This document shows positions 35,566-46,660 of a stretch of 64,000 bases of DNA, piece by piece. How positions within the stretch are numbered: position 1 is the first letter of the stretch; every line of letters starts with the position of its first letter. Made by a program: the position numbers and the translations under genes. The notes under the pieces are model-generated. The model searched no databases, was not told where the DNA came from, and saw only the letters and a list, made by a program, of their open reading frames with translations. The DNA comes from Pascua guehoae. Its lineage: Eukaryota > Basidiomycota > Tremellomycetes > Trichosporonales > Trichosporonaceae. Location: contig BCJX01000003.1 in the NCBI GenBank assembly GCA_001600415.1, positions 2,604,761 to 2,668,760 of the forward strand. The letters run 5' to 3'.

Positions 35566-36745
35566 ATGTCGTACGAACCAGTACGCTCCGAACCCCACAT
35601 CATGTTTGTCTTAGCCCAACTCTAATTCTCCTCTAACACCCCCAGCCAAGCGGATGACGACGACCTGGACGCGCTCTCGTTTGCGCCTCCCTCCGCCGAA
35701 CCCGCAGCCGAGAGCTCGAGCTCGCCCGTGCGGCCTGCGCAGCCAGCCGTCTCTGGACGCATCGGGTCGACACCACGGGGAGAGTCGCGGACGGTCGGGG
35801 GTGTGCACATTGAGACGCGGTACACGGGCCAGTCGACGCTCGATGAGCCCGTCAGCGAGACGATTGTGAGTGCTCTGTCCGAGGTCACGGCGTCGTTGCA
35901 ACGAGGGAAGGTGTAGGCGAGCCTGAGCGGGCAAGGGAAGACGAACGGTGGACGCTTGTCCTTCCTTGGTGTCAACGCGCTTCCCGGGCCACCTCCCCCA
36001 TATGGACGGACATTCAGTGCTCCCTCGTCTTTCCTTACTCTGTCACCTTCCTCAAACCCGAGCTAACCCCACAGATGCGCGACCTCCGTTCCATCTACTC
36101 TAAACTCCTCCAGGTTCTCTACCCGCCCAAAGGTGGCCACCAGCAGGCATTGCGAGACTGGGACCTCTGGGGGCCCCTCGTCATCTGCCTCAGTCTCGCC
36201 ATCACCCTCAGCTTGGACGTGAGTCGTGCTGCAGGTTGTCGTCAGTTCAGCACACTCACCCCCAGTCACCAAAGGAACAATCGCTCCAGGTCTTCTCGCT
36301 CGTCATTTCCCTCGTCACCATTGGCTCGGTTGTGGTCACCATCAACTCAAAGCTGCTAGGCGGCAAGGTGTGCGTATCTCGTTACTGCCGTTGGGCTCGT
36401 GCTGATCCAAACAGGTCGTTCTTCCAGAGCCTCGTATGTTGACATTGCTGTCAGTCTGTGCTTGCTGACATTCAGTGTGTGCTTGGTTATGCGCTCGCAC
36501 CTCTCCTCCTTGCGTCCATCGTCGCCCTCCTCCTCCACAAGCTCTACGTCCGCGTCCCTGTCTCAATCGCATGTTGGGGCTGGAGTGTCTGGGGTGAGTT
36601 ACCGCCAACCCAAGAGATTAACTCACACCCAGCATCGATGAACTTCTTCAACGGCACAGGGCTACCAGAATCACGCACCTTCCTCGCCGTCTACCCCCTG
36701 TGCCTCTTCTTCTTTGTGCTGGCGTGGATGATCATGATTCAATAG
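35566..36745 (+). CDS. Yip1-domain Golgi membrane protein, YIPF6-like
   Basis: Multi-pass protein of the YIP1 family that works with Rab GTPases in ER-Golgi and Golgi traffic. Seven exons give 240 residues. The first exon is only 5 nt (ATGTC at 35566-35570), and the acceptor at about 35645 gives MSQADDDDLDALSF. An acidic, disordered N-terminus of about 75 residues is followed by the conserved MRDLRSIYSKLLQVLYPPKG and WDLWGPLVICLSLAITLSLD (TM1). A 19-nt exon (about 36415-36433) helps form the signature GGKVSFFQSLCVLGYALAPL. Further TMs are IVALLLHKLYVRVPVSIA and the C-terminal LAVYPLCLFFFVLAWMIMI. The text closely follows human YIPF6; I leave the yeast symbol open. It is divergent from SLA2. 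Confidence 0.9.
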
Positions 36746-36805
36746 AGCCCGTCCCATGCATAGTACATGTACCACTGTCAAAATGCGCTGTATGCCTCTT
36801 TCTAT

Positions 36806-39510
36806 CTACATGAGCAAGTCGCCATCATTGTCGGCCTTGGGTTTGTTGTCCTCGTTCTTCTTCGCATCTGCCTCGGTCGGCGTCGCGGCCTTGACGGGAG
36901 AAGCGGAGCGTTTGTCCTGCCCTTCATCACTCGGTGCCGACATGTCGATCAGCTGAGGCGTCGACGTGCCGACTTGTTGTGCCTGCTCGGCCGTCCACCA
37001 AGAATCGCCGTCCTCGACTTCCATGGGCTCGTCCCCGTCAGAAGTGGATGTGGCGTTTGCGTCAATCAGCGTAGGTGACATGCTGCCTTCTGTTGTGGGC
37101 GACAGGAGTACCCGCTCGCGGGGCCGCGGGCCGTCGCGCGAGTAGAGGAGCAGGTACGGCCCACCGTCGGTAAACTGTCCAGTCGTGTCCTTCTGAATCG
37201 CACTCCAGTCCACCTGATGATCAACGCTAGCCCTCGTCAAGAGCTCACGTACCTTTGTAACCTCATCCTCGACCCTCCACCAGTCACTCCCAGAGCGAAC
37301 GTAAGAGTACAGATGCTTGCCTGGAGTGGTAAAGCCGTCGTGGAACAGAACGGCCCGAAGAATGTACTGGAGGTCAGCCTGGGATGGAAACAAATTGCCC
37401 AAACCTTGTGCTCATTCTTATCGGAATCATCTGTCTCGAACAAGGATCCCGATGCAATCTTCTCTTTGGCTGCAGCCTGCTCTCTGAGGGCGGCAACCTT
37501 GGCACTCATCGTTTCCACGATGCGTTCCAGCTATCCGTCAGTTCTAGCTCTGTCCCCAAGGCGCATCCGCGACAGGCAACGTACCTTGCTCTTTAGTGCT
37601 TCGCGGCCAGCGTTCTGGTCGTCTGCAACTGCTTGGTTTCCGCCCAGATTCTTAATCAGCCTGCTGGTGAGTGACAGTCACAATACTACTTGCACTACAC
37701 TCACACCTGGATGGCGTCGGGGATGCTGTTTCCCTAAGGGTTAGGCTGGCTCTCCCATTCGAGTGCAAAACTCACTTTAAATGACGACAAGTGCTCAATT
37801 TGCTCCTTTATCCGACGGAGCTCCCCCTGGACAACAGCCTGTTGGGCGCGCAGCTGCGTAGCCCACATCGCATTGTGCTCCATGTATCGGTCTCCTTGTC
37901 AGCCCCAACACGTAAGTTTCGACATACCCAGCGTGATCTCCTCCTCTAGCTCCCATTGCGGGGCATGCACTCCCGGTGTCCGTCGCAGAGTCACAAACAC
38001 CACGTCGGCAAGTTGAGAGATGCTCTGGTAGGGTGCCTCACTCGTCCATAAGGCGCCTGCCATACCGCCATGGATCGTGGTGGGTGTCGAAAGTAAACGT
38101 TCGAAGACAACGAACGTTGAGTTTTCGCGGGACGACGTCAACCGTGTGACTAGAAGCCTAGAAGGCGTCAATAACCAGTATTGCGTCTCATCACGCACTG
38201 CTCTGGATGGCGGTAAAAGTCGGCAATTGCGTCCTGAAAGTCGACGTGCTGGGAACGAAGGGCTGCTGCCGCCGTCGCCCCGCTCACAAGAGCCGGAAGC
38301 CAACAGTCTGCAATCATTAGGGGCCATTGGCAAGTTGTGAGCTTACCGGTGATTGTGGTCACAGGTGGTAGAGGAGACGAAGAGATATCCATCCATCGGT
38401 GCAGCGCCTCGACCTGCTTGTCCACAAGTGCATAGCTTTCAGTGCTGCCATCTTGAATCGCGAGCAGCTCTTGAATCAAGGAGAACACTGTCATGTCAGC
38501 GTCGCCACGGCCGTGACTTTAACTGACCTGGTGTGTCATTCTCGTTTGTGCCAATGCCGCCAAAGATCTCGCGAAGTTGGGGAACGGCTGCAAAGGCCTG
38601 GATAAGATTCGAAGCGTACGTGGGCTGGGTGATCGTGAGGTAAACCACAGGACTAGTGGGCGTTAGTTTCGAGCCAAACAGTCTGTCAACTGCGTCAACT
38701 CACGCTCCAGGCTGTCGCTCCATGGGTGGAGGAATGGCCTCAGAGTTGCTACCGATAGAATGAAACGAGGCCATTGAAGCCGTCATCATGGACTCTTGGA
38801 TTGCGCGCTGGAAATCGGCCTCCTCCTTGTTGGCCTGTGATGCAGAGTCTGCGGCTGCCGGAACCAGTGCGAGCGATCCATCGTTGTCTTCCTTCTGGCT
38901 CGGGCCGAAGCGGGGCAAGGAATCGTCGTCGTCGATGCGGCGCGGGCTCGGCGGAGGTGCCGAAGCACGTACGCTGCGTTCGCGGTCGTCCCTCTGTGCT
39001 ACGGCGACGTCGTCTGTCGGTGTAGTGTTGCGATCGGTGAGAGCGTTGAGGATAGTGGCAATATGCTCTTCATCTGGCTGGTCGTTCCATGTCGGTGGAG
39101 TGCCGCCTGGTGAGTTAGAAAAGGGTTACAAACACAAAGGATGGGTGTGGGTTGGGGGCCGGGGGGGGGGGGGGGCAAGTTGGGAAGAGGAGGAAGAGAC
39201 AACATGCTTACGGGATGAATCGGCTTGGTTTGGATCATCGAACGGTAGTGAGAGCCGCCTGTGTGTTGTCTGAACCACGCGAGCGCTAACCACAGCTGGC
39301 TTCTCATCTTGTTCTGGAGTCCACTACAGTGTCAGCAAGCTAGCATCGTTCGGTGGCGTCCAAGTCGTCGTGACTTACGTCCTCGCCAGCACCAAAGACC
39401 CAGTTGATGGCGGCGTCGACAGTCTGGAAGCGCAGGGATGCCGCGTATGACTTTGCGGGGTCGACGCCCATCTCCAAGAGTGCTTCGCGCACCGTCTCGG
39501 TGGAAGCCAT
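36806..39510 (-). CDS. UBA-UIM protein with USP-like domain lacking the catalytic Cys
   Basis: Start MASTETVREALLEMGVD at 39510 opens a UBA domain (residues 1-44). A disordered linker carries a UIM (EEADFQRAIQESMM, about 190). A ubiquitin-specific-protease-like domain follows, but at the Cys box the sequence reads VVYLTITQPTYASNLIQAF where active enzymes have GNTCYLNSLLQ, so the nucleophile is absent. The His box is partly kept (LRAVLFHDG, then GKHLYSYV). Upstream exons are about 39379-39510, 39212-39323, 38704-39106, 38528-38652 and 38347-38487; downstream exons are about 37776-37894, 37705-37733, 37585-37660, 37405-37530, 37253-37378 and 36806-37213. The frame must change at about 38150-38175 and again at 37379-37404; 26-nt introns fit both, giving 716 residues. 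Likely a ubiquitin-binding scaffold, not a protease (inference). Confidence 0.75.
39161..39175 (-). repeat. Poly-C tract (sense strand) in an intron
   Basis: Fifteen G residues on the plus strand, that is fifteen C on the sense strand of the minus-strand UBA-UIM gene, inside its intron at about 39107-39211. Confidence 0.85.
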
Positions 39511-39809
39511 GGTGCTGGGTGGTGTTGTGGTGGTGGACGAACAATGGAAAACAACAAGAAGGGCAGTGGTCGTACGTGTTGCAACCAAAGCAAGCCAGCC
39601 AAGATGAATGAATGACATGTGGCCCCAGTGAGTGCAGTGAGTGCACAGTGACGCCATGGACGCGAGTGCGGGGCAATTTGCTTCCGTCCCAGTTGCAAAG
39701 ATGAGCCACCCACCCACCATGCCACCTGCCACCTGCCACCGACTTTCAGTGCTCGACGCCATTGTAGATATCCACAAAACCGACCGTCACATCGCAAAAC
39801 CCACTCAAC
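39511..39809. promoter_or_regulatory. Short divergent promoter, UBA-UIM gene / TMA22
   Basis: Only 299 bases separate the two start codons, so both genes must share regulatory sequence. Short direct repeats of GTGCAGTGAGTGCA type occur at about 39630-39645. Confidence 0.6.
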
Positions 39810-40924
39810 ATGTCCGTCGCAGGCCCATCGTCCAAGCCCATCACGCCCTACTACTGCAAGGTGTGCACCCTGCCCACCGAGTACTGCGAGTTTGGCTCGT
39901 CGCTGTCAAAGTGCAAGGCGTACCTCGAGGCCAACGACAAGGCAGAGTTCGACCGTCTCTGGGGTGAAGGTGAGTGTCGTGCAGTGCAGCCTGAATGGGA
40001 GCGCGGACAACTCCTTTTTCTAATGTGAAACTTGCTTGAGTGATTCTGAAAGCTGTCTCTCCATGGCCTCTTCTGTCGATTCATTCACCATGCCTCTCTG
40101 ACCAAGCTAATGTTACCAGGCGCATTGACCTCGCGGATCGGTACGCTCTCGCTCGAGAAGCAGGAGAAGCTCGAGGCGGACATTGCCAAGGCGGAGAAGA
40201 AGGCCGAGAAGAAAGCAGAGGCCGAGGCAAAGCGCAAGGAGGTGAGTAGAGTCTAAAGGATGGTGTTGCAACTGTGTGCACCTGCACACCCCCCAAGCTT
40301 CTCCCAGTCCATTCTGGGTCCTCTTCGTTGTCATGATTGCTAACTTGCAGGCTGCAAAGGTATGTGCTGCTCGATATACGCCCAACAGCACACCACCGGC
40401 CCCTTTCTAACATTCAGATCATCATCAAGCGCCAGGAGCGCACAAAGCGGAAGAAGGAGACACACATCCAGGGCCTCGAGTTGTTTGGCATCGACCTGAA
40501 AAAGGCCGCCAAGCAGTTTGCGTCCAAGTTTGCGACCGGCAGTAGTGTCAGCAAGAACCCGCAGGGCGAGGATGAGATTGTCATCCAGGGCGATGTTGGC
40601 GACGAGATTGTAAGTGCACAGACTCCGGGTGTGGCGTGTGGGACGGATAGTGTATGGAAGAGGGAGAAGGGACAGGCGTGGACGTGAATGTGGGGCTGTG
40701 GGGTTTCGTCATGATGACAGAGGCAAGAGGCATCTGCTGGACCGGATTCGTCCCCTCAGATACCAGCCGCCAGCGTGGCGGCTGCCAAACGTGTGCGCTT
40801 CCCCATGCTAACCGCCCAGGTCGAGATGATCCGCCAGCAAGCCGGTGTCCTCAAGGGCGCACCCGCGGACCAAATCACGCGCATCGACGTCAAGAAGAAG
40901 AAGGAGCCCGAGCCCGAGGCGTGA
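39810..40924 (+). CDS. TMA22: DENR/Tma22 ribosome recycling factor
   Basis: Partner of MCT-1/Tma20; removes deacylated tRNA from post-termination 40S subunits and acts in re-initiation. Five exons (about 39810-39969, 40120-40241, 40351-40359, 40418-40609, 40820-40924) give 195 residues, as expected. The N-terminal zinc-binding part has TPYYCKVCTLPTEYCEFGSS. A Lys/Glu/Ala-rich helix follows, and then the SUI1 domain (KRKKETHIQGLELFGIDLKK, DEIVIQGDVGDEIVEMI). It ends VKKKKEPEPEA. Exon 3 is only 9 nt and encodes Ala-Ala-Lys; it is flanked by a good TTGCAG acceptor and a GTATGT donor. Start Met 39810 begins the family N-terminus. It is divergent from the UBA-UIM gene. Confidence 0.95.
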
Positions 40925-41567
40925 GCGTGACGCTGGGTGATGCCGGCTGTTACGCAGAGTGCTGTAGAGACTGTATCATCGGTTGAAATAGAGTACAGTA
41001 TGGATGACCGACATTGTTCATGAGCAAGCAACGTCGGGAGAGCAAGAACTGGTCGTTGGCTCGTGGACGGCGGTGTCATGTGCAGGACAATGGGCGACTT
41101 GCATGCTGGAAACGGAGGCGAGTTGAAGTGCGCGCACACATGCACACCCACAGATCAGTCGACACACATGTCGAGTGAGCATGAAGGGCGCGCAATCGTT
41201 CATTCAAACCGGCTACGAGGTGTCGAGTTCTGTCGTGGCATGGAGTGTACTGTCGCCTCCTCCATGAAATCTGTACTCTGGCCGGCTTTGTGTGTTGAAG
41301 TGGACTGATAGTTAAATAGTTCTATGGTGTGTTGAAGTCCAAGGATAGTTTCCGCGCATACTGTACCACCCCAGTTTCCCAGAACCTCTTCAATGACGGG
41401 TTGCATGCTACAAGGTGTGAAAACTGTACACCCTTGTGCAGTACTAACAACCTGGCAGCTCCGTTCATGCTCATCCCATGCATCGTCTCTCGACCTCTAT
41501 GGCATCACGTCTACTTACTGCATCTCGTATTGTTGCTTGACGTCCTCTGCCGAGATCATCTACACCG
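40925..41567. other. Convergent intergenic region TMA22 / RBM25-like
   Basis: About 640 bases between convergent genes with no gene seen. If the splicing factor uses an alternative last exon, its CDS would extend to 41515 into this region. Confidence 0.55.
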
Positions 41568-44023
41568 TCATCGTGCCACTGTCCAGACCCTGGCTGCTTG
41601 CCTTACCCTCAAACAGGAGCTGGCGCCACAGCTGGAGCACGAACCCTTCGGCCTCCTCGGCAAGAACCTTTCAGTCAGCACGAGTTTGCACAGAGGTAAC
41701 CTACCGGGCTGAGATCGTCGACGAGGTCGTGTGGACCCTTCTTCTCGGCAATGTGGTCCAGGACAAAGTCGGCGAGGTCCTGGTCCAGCTCTCCGAGGAC
41801 GTCGGTGATCTTTTTGCTGATAAAGGACTGGATCTTGCCGTGTGCATGTTCCTGTGTACTCGTTAGCTTGGCGCCGCAGTAGTCGACGTACATCTCGGAG
41901 GGCCTTCCAGTCGACATCACTGTTGAAGACTGAGCGACGACTGGACGGGAGTTGCTTGCTAATGACCAGCAACTGGGCTGTTCGCCTCGCCAACTCCTCG
42001 GCATCCTCGACACCGGCAGCAATGGGCTCGTACTCGAGCTTGACGAATTGACGGCGCTTCTTTTGACCACCAGAGTCGTCTTCGTCGTCGTCACCGAGCG
42101 CAATGGCGGGGCGGGGAGCGACGGGAACACTGGGCTTCTCCTCCTTGGGCTCGGGAGCAACGTTGGCCGCAATCGCCAGCTTGATCGGAGCCGCGTCCTC
42201 GGTGAGCAAGCCTGCCTGCCGCTGCTTCGCTTCGAGCGAGGCCATTTCGGCCATCTGGCGCTGCAAGAAGTCTTCAGACTCAGCTTCAAGAGCCTTGAGT
42301 TCGGCATCTTCTTGCTTGCGGTCCTCGACGTCGTCTTCTTCTTCTCGAAGTCGCTGCTGCTGGCGCTGAAGTCGCCATTGCACTCTGCGATGATCAGTGA
42401 CAGCCCATCCTCCTCGTATTACGCACCGGTCAACGTAGAACAGCTCTCTTCCTCGCTCCTCTTCTTCATCATCATCCCAATCGTCCAGGCGCTCAGTGAG
42501 ACTCAGCTTTCTCTTGGCTTCGTCATCTACCCGCTGCTGGCGGATTGACTCCTCACGCAGAGCCGTGTCGATCCGTTGGCGCTCTCGGCCTTCAATACGG
42601 GATTCGCGCTGTGCGTCAGTCTGTGAAGAAACCCTTCAATGCCAGGACACTCACGTCGCGAAGGGCTAAAGCCTGTTCACGCTCGCGGCGTTGACGGCGC
42701 ACAGCTTCCTCCTCTTCATCTGTTCGCTCGCCATCGCCCTTGCCCTCTGCCGTTTCGGGACGGACAAATGGCACCGGCTGGGAGTAGCCCTGGGGATCGT
42801 GCCTTCCGCTCCCTGTTGGGGGAGCGTCACGACTCCTGTCTGCAGGTCGGTGGTCGGAAGCAGGTGGTGCAAAAGCACGAGTGCCATAGCCGTAATCCGA
42901 CGAGGCGGTCGCCCTCGACTGCGCTTGGGTAGGGTAACGGTCTCGGTCGGTGTCCACTTTCTTCTTCTCGCGCTCTCGCCTCGCTGCATTCTCTCGGAAG
43001 ATGGCAATTTGGTCCAGCACTGCAACACGTTGTTCTTCGGGAAGGTCGCCCTCCTTGAGATCTTGGAGGTGAGCGGGGACGACCACTTGGATCGGCGACA
43101 GTCCTCCAGAACGATTCAGGCGTTGGTCGGAGCGATGGGCATTCGGGTCGGTCAGCAGCGCCACAATGTGCGCGATCGATTTCCGGCACGCAGCGTCGGC
43201 ATTCTCGTCGCTCTTCACATTGTCAGCAACACGCATCTCGCTCAACGCGTTGGGACGTACGTCGGTGCGACCCAGAGTCTCTTCAAACTCCTGCAGGAAC
43301 TCGGCAGTCTTTTGATCAGCCTTGACCACCAAGGGCTTGCGCTTGCGGTCGCGCAGGCCCTCTGGGGTCATGTCTGGCAGCTCGACGCCGTTGAGGCATC
43401 GAATGCAGCGCAGCACGACTTCGGGGTTCTCAAACGACGCAAACGCAAACGCCTGGGGCTTGCCGTTCGCACCCTCGACTCGCTTCCACTCGTACAGAGG
43501 ACCACATGCCTGTATGGTTGTCAGTCTTCGTCTTGCGCAAGGAGCATGATGTAAACATACGTTGAGGAGGTCCTTCATCGTCTGGTCCTTGATACCAGGG
43601 GCAATGCTGCCGACAAAGATCTTGGTCGTCTTCACGTCCTTGCGCGGCACAGGCGATGCGGGTCCACTACCGCGACGCGCCGCATGGTGCGGAGGCATCG
43701 GCAGTCCAGATCCGGGAGGAGGCATTCCCAAGCCCGGATGGCCAGGATGGGGCGGGAAGCCTGGTGGACGCACACCAGGCGATCCTGGGCCACCGCCGCC
43801 ATTCTGAGGAGGAAGCGAGCCGGGAGGGTATTTTGAAGGGAAGGGGGGAGGAACAAAGCCCTTGGGAGGGAACGGAGGGAGACCAGGTGGTGGTGGTCCT
43901 CCTGGAGCAAAGTTGGGACGGAAAGGCGGCAGATTGCCAGGCGGCGGGTACGGAGCTGAAGTTAGTCAAAGAAAGAATGCCAGTAGTCAGGAGCAGGTAC
44001 TCACGCTGGCCGTTGTACGACAT
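41568..44023 (-). CDS. RBM25-like splicing factor with RRM and PWI domains
   Basis: Nuclear RNA-binding protein resembling RBM25 (yeast Snu71), a U1 snRNP-associated splicing regulator. The start MSYNGQ at 44023 has a 19-nt first exon; the second exon (about 43561-43955) encodes a Pro/Gly-rich region. The RRM follows: TTKIFVGSIAPGIKDQ (RNP2) and QAFAFASFENPEVVLRC (RNP1). The middle is rich in Arg/Glu (EEEEAVRRQRREREQALALR and EEERGRELFYVDR). The C-terminal PWI domain reads KIQSFISKKITDVLGELD through EGFVLQLWRQLLFE. The end is uncertain: reading through gives EGKASSQGLDSG and a stop at 41568, which aligns with the RBM25 end; splicing at about 41547-41606 would give EEDVKQQYEMQ and a stop at 41515. 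Confidence 0.88.
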
Positions 44024-44637
44024 GTTCCCAGTTGCGCGACGAGTGACAGGCTAGGAAGCTCTGCAGGGGAAGCACAAGGGTCGATCGAGACTTGGTGGTT
44101 GTGGTTGTTGTGGATGAAGACGGGTGAGGTAAATGTGTGTTTGAGTAGAAGTCGTGAACGAGTCCTCAGGCGGTGAGGAGCCCACCGAAATGCAACGCAT
44201 TCAACAGAAGCGGCACGCATCCATCACGTGGCAATTTGCTTCCGCCAATCCCATCTCCTCCTCCTTCCTTTCCATCCTTTCATTGCGTCACGCGTCAACA
44301 ACAACCAAGCGATCAGTGCTGGGCCAACGTTCATTCAACGATACTGCGGTGCGGTGCTCGACTTTCATCACCATCTAGATACTCGTGCTTGGCCTCTGTC
44401 CCGTCCATCCTCGACTCATCTACTCGGATATCGTCTCCTCCTCCTGCCCTCCTTCGTCCATTATACCATCTCTGCATGTCTACGGTAGCTTCACCCACCT
44501 CAGCCTCTGCTCGCCTCACGCCATTCATCATGTCCCTGCCTCAAACAACTTGCCATCGGCTGCGACGCCGCTTCTTTGGAATGTTTGGTGCATCATGAGC
44601 ACTGCCCGAGATAAGTACGACAAATATCATTCACACA

Positions 44638-46660
44638 TCACCGCTTGAAGCCGCCGTCATCTCGGACCTTCCATTTCAGCACGTCCAGCGTCGCTTTCGC
44701 GTCCTCCGCCGAGCTGTGTCCCTGATCGGCGGTCCCGTCTTGAATAAAGTAGCCGAGCTTCTCTTTGACACTGAACAGTTAGGCTACCGTCCTCTGACTA
44801 TGGTCCCCGCCAATAGGACTTACAGAGTTCGTAGCGCTCGTCGGTAGGGCCGACCTCTGTCATGTGGAAAGAGCTGGCATAAGCAAGGGACGGGTCCCAC
44901 AAAGCCACGACAAACTCACGATTGCAGTGTCGACAACCTTGTCATGAAGCAGTCGAAGTGCTCGGAGATCGTTCTCAAGACTGGTTTCCGAAGTCAGACT
45001 TGGCGACCTAAAGACAATTCTCGTTGTCACGTACCCATGTCCAACCATGATGGTATTCTCGTCGATGAATGCACAGGCAGCTTTGCGGACTTCGTTCACG
45101 TCCATTACCGCCTTTTCTACGTCCTCCGCATGGACACCAGAAAACTGAGTGTTGAAATCGCTGGCATTGTAAGCAGTAGTCATGATAACAATAGCTTACA
45201 GGACTGGGTGCTTCTGTCGCACAAACTCATCCAGGATTATGTTTCCGTCCTCGTCCACAATCGTGGCCCGAGCAAGGGAAGACCCTGCGGTCGTGGCTGC
45301 ATTATCAGATAGGGAACTCGTGACCTCTTGGTGCGCTGCTCACAGATCATTTCGCAATCCATGCCCACAACGTCAAATGTCTTGGTTGCCGAAGGGAGAC
45401 CCGCGGCCTTGCGCTGTGCGAGTACTTGGCCGGTGGTCATGAACGGCTCCTTCTTGGCCAGCTTCACGTCATCCTCCCTGAATGAAAAGACATGCACACC
45501 CTTTGCGCATCCCTGCGACCCGCGTGGATTGCGGCAGCAGCTGAATATCCATACCCGCCGACCGTCGACCATTTCGGGGGCAGGCTTTCCCGGATGGAAG
45601 TTGCACGCTCCGTGCTCCTGCGTCGTCGTTACGACGAATTCGACCTTGCACCTGTCGCAGATTGTCATTGTCCCTTGTTCGTCCATGCTCTCGCTTGCGT
45701 CTGGAATTGCCACTAGCTCGGCTGATGACGAATCGGGGTATCCCCAGTCCAGAAGCTCCTGGCGATCGTGACAATAGCGTTCGACGCGCTCCCGCGTCAG
45801 GTGGCTCGCCTTCTCCAGAGCATCGGCTTCCTGGGCTGCTCGTGACTGCCGCACTGTACCAATGGACGGATGAGGGACGCGATCTGGTGGCTCGCGTCGC
45901 GATATGGAGACTGCTGCCTGGTGCACGCCCAGCTTGTACGCCCGTAGGTTGTTTGTAGAGCTCGACACATCCTGTTCTTGGGCCAGGGCCGATTCGTGCG
46001 CCAATGTTGGGTTGTCGGGCAGGATAGCCGCATACTGGGACAATGTTAGACTTGTCCCGCTTCTGAACCTTTCGAGACACGAACCAGTTTCACGAATTGC
46101 TCGTACAATGTGTGCACTGAAGGACATGAGTCAGCGCTAGTCGTGCACAACGCTCCTGGCCACACTTACGTGACTTCTGACGGATTGGGTATGGTTGGGG
46201 AGACGTTCTTGACACGGGAACCATGGGTGGGCCGCTGTGAATTTTGACGACTGTACGCTGGCTTGTCAGTTGATTGTGGCACTGTACAACTTGCCTTTGG
46301 TGGTGGAGGCGGCATCGTCGATGGGCCAGCAGCAGGGCGTGAAGCGGCCCGAGCCGAAGGAGTACTAGTCTGGCTAGATGAGGGCTTGCTAGACGAGGCT
46401 CGAATGGCTGGAGCTTGACTAGCTGACGATTGCCGAGATGAGGCTTGACTCGATGGGCCTCCTGCCTGCGGCTCGCCGCTACCTGTCACTCGAGCTCGTT
46501 TAGGAGGAGGTGGGACGCTTTCCGGTGGCGGCAGCGGCGACACGACAGCTCGTCTTTGAGGTAGTACCGGTATCTTGCGGTGTCGAAATATGCACTTTGG
46601 CCGGTTGCAGCGCGAGTCTGGACAGTCACGTCGATTGAAGAGCCCGAGGTTGGTGAACAT
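44638..46660 (-). CDS. REX3: RNA exonuclease Rex3/REXO1-like (DEDDh)
   Basis: 3'-5' RNA exonuclease for maturation of stable RNAs in the nucleus. The N-terminus MFTNLGLFNRRDCPDSRCNR with a nearby CIFRH is the short Cys/His motif of Rex3/REXO1 proteins. A long Ser/Pro-rich linker follows, then a conserved middle with paired Cys (CDRCKVEFVV). The exonuclease domain carries ExoI VVGMDCEMIS, ExoII MVGHGLENDLRALRLLH and ExoIII GHSSAEDAKATL, so all four DEDD acids and the His are present. Several short introns split the domain; exon joins give CEMISTTAGSSLARATIVD and PVLDFNTQFSGV. The stop is at 44638-44640. The start lies only 280 bp from NDUFAF7 on the other strand. Confidence 0.9.

Noticed and set aside
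35566..35580. YIPF6-like exon 1 as MSYEP with donor at 35581
   Set aside because: That exon leaves phase 0, while the next exon needs two leftover bases; the donor after ATGTC at 35571 fits.
38704..39106. UBA-UIM gene as an active deubiquitinase of USP25/28 type
   Set aside because: Domain order is suggestive, but the Cys box lacks the nucleophile, so activity was not assigned.
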